This document shows, one piece after another, positions 44,115 through 48,645 of a stretch of DNA of 48,645 nt. Every line of letters starts with the position of its first letter. Positions within the stretch are counted from its first letter, which is position 1. The notes beneath the pieces are model-generated. The model searched no databases, had not been told where the DNA came from, and saw nothing but the letters and a program-made list of their open reading frames with translations. Where the stretch lies: positions 1 through 48,645 of the forward strand of contig NZ_JADPJL010000044.1 in NCBI RefSeq assembly GCF_023073415.1, in the 5' to 3' direction. Made by a program: the position numbers and the translations under genes. The DNA comes from Bradyrhizobium sp. 190. GTDB taxonomy: Bacteria; Pseudomonadota; Alphaproteobacteria; Rhizobiales; Xanthobacteraceae.

Positions 44115-44972
44115 ATGCTGCATTATCCCCGTCCTCCCTTCCCGAGCCAGCACCAGCCGATGCCCGGTAAGACTGCCGCGATGAAGCCGGCGCCCGATCA
44201 CGGCGAAACATCGTACAAGGGCAGCGGTCGCCTCAACGGCAAGAAGGCCGTCATCACCGGTGGCGATAGCGGAATCGGCCGCGCGGTTGCCATCGCCTAT
44301 GCCAGGGAGGGCGCTGACGTTTTGATATCCTATCTTGACGAGCACGAGGATGCCCGGGAGACCGAGCGGCTGGTGAAAGAAGCCGGCAGAAAGGCCGTTC
44401 TGTTGCCCGGCGATATCCAGGAGCCGGGCCAATGCCGCGCGGTCATCGCCAAGGCCGTATCGGAGCTGGGCGGAATCGATATCCTCGTCAACAACGCGGC
44501 CCATCAGGCCAGCTTCAAATCAATCGACGAGATCAGCGACGAGGAATGGGAACTGACGTTCAAGGTGAACATCCATGCGATGTTCTATCTCACCAAGGCT
44601 GCGGTCGGACACATGAAGCCGGGCAGCTGCATCATCAACACGGCCTCGATCAATTCGGATGTGCCCAACCCGACGCTGCTGGCCTATGCAACGACCAAGG
44701 GCGCGATTCATAATTTCACGGCGGGTCTGGCGCAGATGCTGGCCGAAAAGGGCATTCGCGCCAACGCGGTCGCCCCGGGACCGATCTGGACACCGCTCAT
44801 TCCCTCGACCTTGCCCGAGGATTCCGTAAAGAATTTCGGCAAACAGGTCCCGATGAAGCGTCCCGGTCAGCCGGTCGAGCTGGCCACGGCTTACGTCATG
44901 CTGGCCGATCCGCTTTCGAGCTACGTATCCGGCGCGACCATCGCCGTCACCGGCGGCAAGCCCTTCCTGTAG
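44115..44972 (+). CDS. SDR family oxidoreductase, general stress protein 39-like
   Basis: A 285-aa SDR. It has the N-terminal extension typical of the GSP39/YghA group (PFPSQHQPMPGKTAAMKPAP) before the cofactor motif TGGDSGIG. VNNAAHQ, the catalytic Ser in NTASINS and YATTK follow, and the C terminus is SGATIAVTGGKPFL. Members of this group are stress-induced in many bacteria. GGAG lies 7 nt before the ATG at 44115, which I preferred to an in-frame start at 44094. It follows the EcfG-preceded FAD/Rieske gene by 74 bp with no terminator seen. Confidence 0.88.
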   Translation: MLHYPRPPFPSQHQPMPGKTAAMKPAPDHGETSYKGSGRLNGKKAVITGGDSGIGRAVAIAYAREGADVLISYLDEHEDARETERLVKEAGRKAVLLPGDIQEPGQCRAVIAKAVSELGGIDILVNNAAHQASFKSIDEISDEEWELTFKVNIHAMFYLTKAAVGHMKPGSCIINTASINSDVPNPTLLAYATTKGAIHNFTAGLAQMLAEKGIRANAVAPGPIWTPLIPSTLPEDSVKNFGKQVPMKRPGQPVELATAYVMLADPLSSYVSGATIAVTGGKPFL

Positions 44973-44978
44973 GAATGT

Positions 44979-45074
44979 GTAGGGTGGGCAAAGGCGCCCT
45001 TGCGCCGTGCCCACCATCTGCTGTCCGGATTCATGCTGCAGATGGTGGGCACGCTATCGCTTTGCCCACCCTAC
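44979..45074. repeat. GTAGGGTGGGC palindrome, full-length copy
   Basis: Outer ends GTAGGGTGGGCAAAG and CTTTGCCCACCCTAC are perfect reverse complements. Inner arms GTGCCCACCATCTGC and GCAGATGGTGGGCAC form a second stem. It sits between the SDR stop and the convergent NYN gene. Confidence 0.9.
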
Positions 45075-45112
45075 GGGCGATGGACAAAGCGACAATCTGG
45101 GCAAGCGTTGAA

Positions 45113-45709
45113 TTACAAATTAGTATCGCGGTGCAAGAACTCCGGCATGTGCTGGCGCAGCTCGCGCGGGAGCGGCCGCTCGGACGGATCGCGGCCAACC
45201 TTCGATTTCAGTTCCATCAGATCAGTGAAGACGTCGGCCTGGCGCCGCAAATCGTCGGCAATCAACGGCGGTTGAGTCGAAATCGTCGAAACGACGGTCA
45301 CCCGGACCCCGCGACGCTGCAATGCCTCGACCAGGGGGCGGAAATCGCCGTCACCGGAGAACAGCACGATCTGGTCGACGTGCTCCGCGAGTTCCAGGGC
45401 ATCGACCGCGAGTTCGATATCCATGTTGCCCCTCACCTTGCGACGGCCGCTGGCGTCGATGTACTCCTTGGTCGCCTTGGTGACCACGGTGTAGCCATTG
45501 TAATCGAGCCAGTCGATCAAGGGCCGGATCGACGAATATTCCTGATCCTCGATGATCGCGGTGTAGTACACCGCACGAAGCAACGTGCCTCTGCTCTGGA
45601 ATTCCTTCAGCAGCTTCTTGTAATCGATATCGAAACCAAGCGTCTTGCTGGTCGCATAGAGATTGGCGCCATCGATCAGGACCGCGATCTTGCCGAGGGA
45701 GGATGACAT
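45113..45709 (-). CDS. NYN domain (LabA/DUF88) putative ribonuclease
   Basis: A 198-aa PIN-like NYN protein. The acidic catalytic residues occur in the usual places: VLIDGANLYATSK (first Asp, residue 13), KVRGNMDIELAVDALE (central Asp) and LFSGDGDFRPLVEAL (Asp pair). The family binds and probably cleaves RNA. A helical C-terminal tail (about 155-198) is of unknown role. It is convergent with the GSP39-like SDR across the palindrome. Confidence 0.9.
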   Translation of the reverse strand: MSSSLGKIAVLIDGANLYATSKTLGFDIDYKKLLKEFQSRGTLLRAVYYTAIIEDQEYSSIRPLIDWLDYNGYTVVTKATKEYIDASGRRKVRGNMDIELAVDALELAEHVDQIVLFSGDGDFRPLVEALQRRGVRVTVVSTISTQPPLIADDLRRQADVFTDLMELKSKVGRDPSERPLPRELRQHMPEFLHRDTNL

Positions 45710-45851
45710 TCTGGCAATGACCCCAAAATTGGATAGCAGGGAAACAAGGACGTCACTTCAGGTTACTGAATGCGCGGCACAACAGATTCGCCTGCGGGCA
45801 TCTCAGGCCGCACTCACCGTCAACTCGTAGAAGAGAGCAGGACTCGTCGCC

Positions 45852-45953
45852 ATGGACAGCTCAAATACTGTTGCTGTACCCGATCGTTTTCGCCGTGAAA
45901 TTTTCTCTGCGACGGCCGAACCCGATGCCGTGACGCTAAGGCGCGCGACATGA
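45852..45953 (+). CDS. Candidate 33-aa small ORF, first of an overlapping pair
   Basis: MDSSNTVAVPDRFRREIFSA and 13 further residues, ending at a TGA that overlaps the next ATG (ATGA). AGGA is 9 nt before the ATG. No family recognised. This is the only structure that I see in the 45710-46086 stretch besides its partner ORF. It may be a genuine coupled small-protein gene or a fragment of a decayed gene. Confidence 0.3.
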   Translation: MDSSNTVAVPDRFRREIFSATAEPDAVTLRRAT

Positions 45954-46090
45954 GCGCTCAATTGTCCGTAGGTAAGCGGCGCAGATACGAACGGATGCAG
46001 CGCCTATACGAAGGTTTAGGTCGTTGTCTTCGATGTAACTTCCTCGGTGAGCACCGCGACCTGGATGAAACGGAACGGAAGATCTCGTAG
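45950..46090 (+). CDS. Candidate 46-aa basic small ORF, second of the pair
   Basis: It starts at the ATG overlapping the preceding stop. The product is Arg-rich (MSAQLSVGKRRRYERMQRLY) with a CxxC pair (RCLRCN) and an acidic end (DLDETERKIS). Its TAG stop is the first GTAG of the palindromic repeat at 46087, so the natural end may have been lost. Translational coupling is the main support; homology is unknown. Confidence 0.32.
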   Translation: MSAQLSVGKRRRYERMQRLYEGLGRCLRCNFLGEHRDLDETERKIS

Positions 46091-46208
46091 GGTGGGCAAA
46101 GGAGCGTTAGCGACGTGCCCGCCATTCACGTTACGCCCCTGATGGTGGGCACGCTGAGCCTGTCATCGGGCGCGCATTCGCGCGACCCGGTGGCTTTGCT
46201 CACCCTAC
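46087..46208. repeat. GTAGGGTGGGC palindrome with nested 40-bp module
   Basis: The left end GTAGGGTGGGCAAAG and the right end TTTGCTCACCCTAC frame an inner GTGCCCGCCAT/ATGGTGGGCAC stem. Between CACGCT and TTTGC lies the 40-bp palindromic module (46156-46195), which is 39/40 identical to the module at 36597-36636 in the unrelated GTAGCCCGGATG family. Confidence 0.88.
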
Positions 46209-46210
46209 GG

Positions 46211-46775
46211 ACTGCGAACTGATTTGCTTTGCGCGCAAGTGCAATCTCGAAGTGCTCCTGCGACAAATCAACACGACGGGCAAATCAGTCAAAAGCTGTC
46301 CAGCCATTCGCGCAAAAATATTTCGCTTAACTTGCAGGCCAAATCAGCTCCATAACTCCGCCCGTCTCACGGCGGATGAGGGGCGTTGGCCATCGTCACG
46401 AACGCGCGGTGAGATGCGATGGACGCAGATGGCGCGATAGACGTACGCGCCGGAAGCGTACGGCGAAGTCGTGTGGTTCGGGCGCCGCGGTGCTGGCGCT
46501 AAGTCCTAGAGAAGCGAAGCTTCTCGGGGGTGACGGAGGCAAAAGAGCCGTTCTCCGGGAAGAGCACGAAGTAAGCCGTAAAGCCATTGCGCAGGGAAGG
46601 CCGGAATGCTCCCGCTGCCCTGTATGCTCGTGTGCATTTTCTTTAGCGCAAATCGCACGCGAGACCGCGGGTGCAGCAAGCACCCGGTCTTCCCTGCGCC
46701 CTCTGATTGGAGGGCGGGAAGTTGATAGCAAACCTCGGACGCAATGCGTCGCGAGAAGGCGAATGTGTGTCTATC
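46211..46775 (+). repeat. Long non-coding repeat-like element with branched RNA fold
   Basis: A ~565-bp stretch without a credible gene. It contains a 16-bp stem (46589-46604 with 46684-46699) enclosing two hairpins: 46627-46635 with 46655-46663, and 46669-46674 with 46680-46685. The only two imperfect pairs are G-U when read on the plus strand and would be C-A mismatches on the minus strand. I recognise the sequence type, from memory, as one that recurs in Bradyrhizobiaceae intergenic regions. It could be a mobile non-coding element or a structured RNA. Confidence 0.55.
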
Positions 46776-46855
46776 GTAGGATGGGTGGCGCGAAGCGATA
46801 CCCATCGCCGCACGCACCGGCGTTGATGGGTATCGCTTCGCTCCACCCATCCTAC
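46776..46855. repeat. GTAGGATGGGTGG palindrome
   Basis: GTAGGATGGGTGGCGCGAAG and its partner ending CTTCGCTCCACCCATCCTAC form a long stem with inner arms GCGATACCCATC / GATGGGTATCGC. The last bases (CTAC) supply the TAG stop codon of the glycosyltransferase gene on the minus strand. Confidence 0.9.
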
Positions 46856-48471
46856 AGGAGCCACGTCATTGCGACCGAAGCGGCATCAAATCGCATCACC
46901 CCCGCCAGCACGCGCCAGCGGAACAACGGCGAATCCGGCGGTGGCGACAGCTCGGGCGTCCAGCCCGTCAATTTTTCCAGCGCGTAGGTATCCATCACCA
47001 TCCCGCGCCAGACGCGCTCGACCCGCGCCAGCGGCTGCCGCTTGGCGGTCGTGAGATCCCACAGCGGCAGGCGATGGTCCGGCTCGCGCGCGACATAGAG
47101 GCCGGGATGATCCTTGATATGGTTCATGCCGGGATCGCCAAACCCCTGGAACCTGCCGCGTTCGTTGATCTGGATGACTGGCACCTGGCCGTTGAAATGC
47201 CAGCGCAGCATCGCGTAGGTGCGATAATCCGACGTCGCGATCCAGGTCGCGCCGGTCGCTCGCAACTGCTCGCGCGCGCGCGCCGCGACCTGTTCAAAGC
47301 CGGCTTCGCCGCCGACGGGATCGGTCCTGCCGATCAAATTCCATGGCGCCGCGACGTAATAGAAGAACACGCCGACCACAAAGGCGATGCCGGAGATGAC
47401 AGCCACTCTCGCCCACCAGAATGTCGATTTCACGAGCCGGTCCGAAAAACCTTCGCGCGGCAGCATCACGAGATTGATGGCGGTCGCGGCAAAGCCGGCG
47501 GGCCACAGGAACATCGGCCAAGTGTCGCCGACGCGGAGCGTCAGCGACTTCCAGAGAAAATAGAGGAAGGGCACCAGCACGGCGGTCGACAACAGGATCC
47601 CGACCGGCTCGCGGCTGCGATAGCCGCGCCAGGCGGTCAGCGTCACGCCGGACAACACCACCGGCAGCAGCACGAAGCCGACGAGACCGAATTGAAGCCC
47701 GATGAATTCGCCGATGGTGCGGAACGAAAACGGATGGGTCGCGACCGCGCGCACGAACTGGAAGCGGAACGACGCCCAGTCGTGCTGCGCATTCCAGATC
47801 AGCACTGGCGAAAACACCACCGCCGCAAGCAGCGCCGCCAGCCATGGCCAGGGGCTGAACAGCCAGCGCCGCCGCCAGTCCGGCACCAGCGCGAACGCGA
47901 GCACCGCCGGCAGCAGCATGATCGCGGTGAACTTCGACAGCAGCGCCAGCCCCGCGAACAGGCCCGCCGCCAGCCACCAGCGCGGATTGCCGCTCTCGTG
48001 CAGCCGTACCAGCGACCACAGCATCGCAACCGCGCAGGGGATCATCGCCGTGTCGGGCGCGACCTTCGCCATCAGCAGCCCGTAGTACAACGCGGCTTCC
48101 GGCAACAGCACCGCGAGAATGACGGCGCGAACATCATGCGTCACGCGCCGGACGATGTCGGCGAGCAGAAGCTGCGTGACCAGCATCGCGACGATGCCAC
48201 CGAACCGTACGCCGAGACTGGTGTCGCCGAAGATCGCGGTGCCGAACCGGATCAGCCATGCGATACCGGGCGGATGATCGAGAAAGGAAAGCGTGCTCTC
48301 CTTCGACCAGGTCCAGTAATAGGCCTCGTCAGTGCGCAGATCGAGCACGCCGGCATAGACCAGCCGCATCGCCGTCATTGCGGCGATCAGCAGCGCAACG
48401 GCAAGCCATGGCACGTCAAACCACGGCGCGGCGGAACTGGCATGGCTTTTATCGGGCTTGGCGATCGTCAC
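46852..48471 (-). CDS. Family 39 glycosyltransferase (ArnT/PMT-like), polytopic
   Basis: A 539-aa inner-membrane protein with about 10-11 transmembrane helices. It has the GT39 catalytic motif LRTDEAYYWTW in the first periplasmic loop (Asp48-Glu49), FLDHPPGIAW and a C-terminal soluble domain of ~150 residues. Such enzymes transfer sugars from polyprenyl-phosphate donors to lipid A, proteins or other acceptors on the periplasmic side. Donor and acceptor are unknown. Its stop codon lies in the adjacent palindrome. The 48472-48645 sequence upstream of it shows no gene or clear promoter. Confidence 0.88.
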   Translation of the reverse strand: MTIAKPDKSHASSAAPWFDVPWLAVALLIAAMTAMRLVYAGVLDLRTDEAYYWTWSKESTLSFLDHPPGIAWLIRFGTAIFGDTSLGVRFGGIVAMLVTQLLLADIVRRVTHDVRAVILAVLLPEAALYYGLLMAKVAPDTAMIPCAVAMLWSLVRLHESGNPRWWLAAGLFAGLALLSKFTAIMLLPAVLAFALVPDWRRRWLFSPWPWLAALLAAVVFSPVLIWNAQHDWASFRFQFVRAVATHPFSFRTIGEFIGLQFGLVGFVLLPVVLSGVTLTAWRGYRSREPVGILLSTAVLVPFLYFLWKSLTLRVGDTWPMFLWPAGFAATAINLVMLPREGFSDRLVKSTFWWARVAVISGIAFVVGVFFYYVAAPWNLIGRTDPVGGEAGFEQVAARAREQLRATGATWIATSDYRTYAMLRWHFNGQVPVIQINERGRFQGFGDPGMNHIKDHPGLYVAREPDHRLPLWDLTTAKRQPLARVERVWRGMVMDTYALEKLTGWTPELSPPPDSPLFRWRVLAGVMRFDAASVAMTWLL

Positions 48472-48645
48472 GGCGCTTTCTCCTCGACTGAGCCGGGAGT
48501 GTCAACGAGCCGTGACGGAAAAAAGATCTATCGTCGTCCCTGCGAACGCACTAGCAGATGCACACATCGTGGCTGCGACGGAATGACTCGCTATGTTGAT
48601 TTGGTCTTCCATGGTGACGAATTGCTGTGATTCTGTGTCTGGCAC

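Noticed and set aside
36527..46855. CRISPR array formed by the palindromic repeats
   Set aside because: Copies are few, kilobases apart, from different families and lack regular spacers.
46376..46987. Plus- and minus-strand ORFs inside the long repeat-like element
   Set aside because: Their composition is Arg-rich without domain pattern, frames conflict, and the sequence shows RNA-like stems instead.
47074..48630. 518-aa plus-strand open frame opposite the GT39 gene
   Set aside because: Arg/His/Gln-rich shadow of a high-GC gene; the minus-strand frame has the GT39 motif and membrane helices.

Overview
The window is high-GC alphaproteobacterial chromosome, most likely Bradyrhizobium or a close relative. 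The evidence is the chpT next to cheA at the left edge, an EipA (DUF1134) protein, paired CYP153-like P450s, GGAAC-N17-GTT promoters of the alphaproteobacterial general stress sigma factor EcfG, and several families of intergenic palindromes (GTAG...CTAC and CGTCATTGCGAGCGAAGC types) that I associate with Bradyrhizobiaceae. There is one RNA gene, tRNA-Val(CAC), and no intact insertion sequence, CRISPR array or prophage. Species assignment rests on recognition, not on a search.

Left third (0-16.6 kb). This part is mainly core genome: cheA (5' end only), chpT, cysQ, a YHS-domain protein, eipA, a membrane-anchored coiled-coil protein and tRNA-Val. A cluster of four very small genes follows (5.1-6.3 kb); two of them have perfect EcfG promoters, including a 46-aa membrane protein. 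Next is a minus-strand operon (ThDP-dependent acetolactate synthase-like enzyme, a possible PD-(D/E)XK-fold protein, an M20 peptidase), an L,D-transpeptidase, a DUF2927 protein, a LysR regulator, a DUF898/M48 membrane-protease pair and isovaleryl-CoA dehydrogenase.

Middle (16.8-32.5 kb). Two tandem CYP153-like P450s are translationally coupled to a PaaI-type thioesterase. From 19.9 to 27.0 kb the content looks accessory: an FAD monooxygenase, an ArsR-type regulator with a palindromic operator over its own start codon coupled to a VOC protein, a GC-poor two-helix membrane protein, a second VOC protein, a class III adenylate cyclase, a zinc-ribbon protein, an NAD(P)-binding epimerase-like protein and a PRC-barrel protein. 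EcfG promoters precede the zinc-ribbon and PRC-barrel genes. Two copies of a ~50-bp repeat bracket 24.65-26.98 kb. A divergent LysR gene then faces an operon of acyl-CoA dehydrogenase, CaiB-type CoA-transferase and MaoC-like hydratase, with a DHDPS-family aldolase further on; this looks like acyl-CoA/organic acid catabolism of unknown substrate.

Right third (32.5-48.6 kb). An Arc-type repressor and an amidase with a histone-H1-like tail lie next to a benzoylformate decarboxylase. Then come a hypothetical gene, a Gly/Tyr-rich secreted protein, an SDR, a TrhA/hemolysin III protein, ycjX-ycjF, an EcfG-preceded FAD/Rieske oxidoreductase followed by a GSP39-like SDR, a NYN-domain protein and a family 39 glycosyltransferase. 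The palindromes concentrate here. They repeatedly supply the TAG stop codon of the adjacent gene, two unrelated families carry the same nested 40-bp module, and a ~550-bp non-coding element at 46.2-46.8 kb can fold into a branched RNA.

The most interesting material is (i) the set of EcfG-driven small proteins, (ii) the modular palindromes docked at stop codons and (iii) the structured element at 46.2-46.8 kb.
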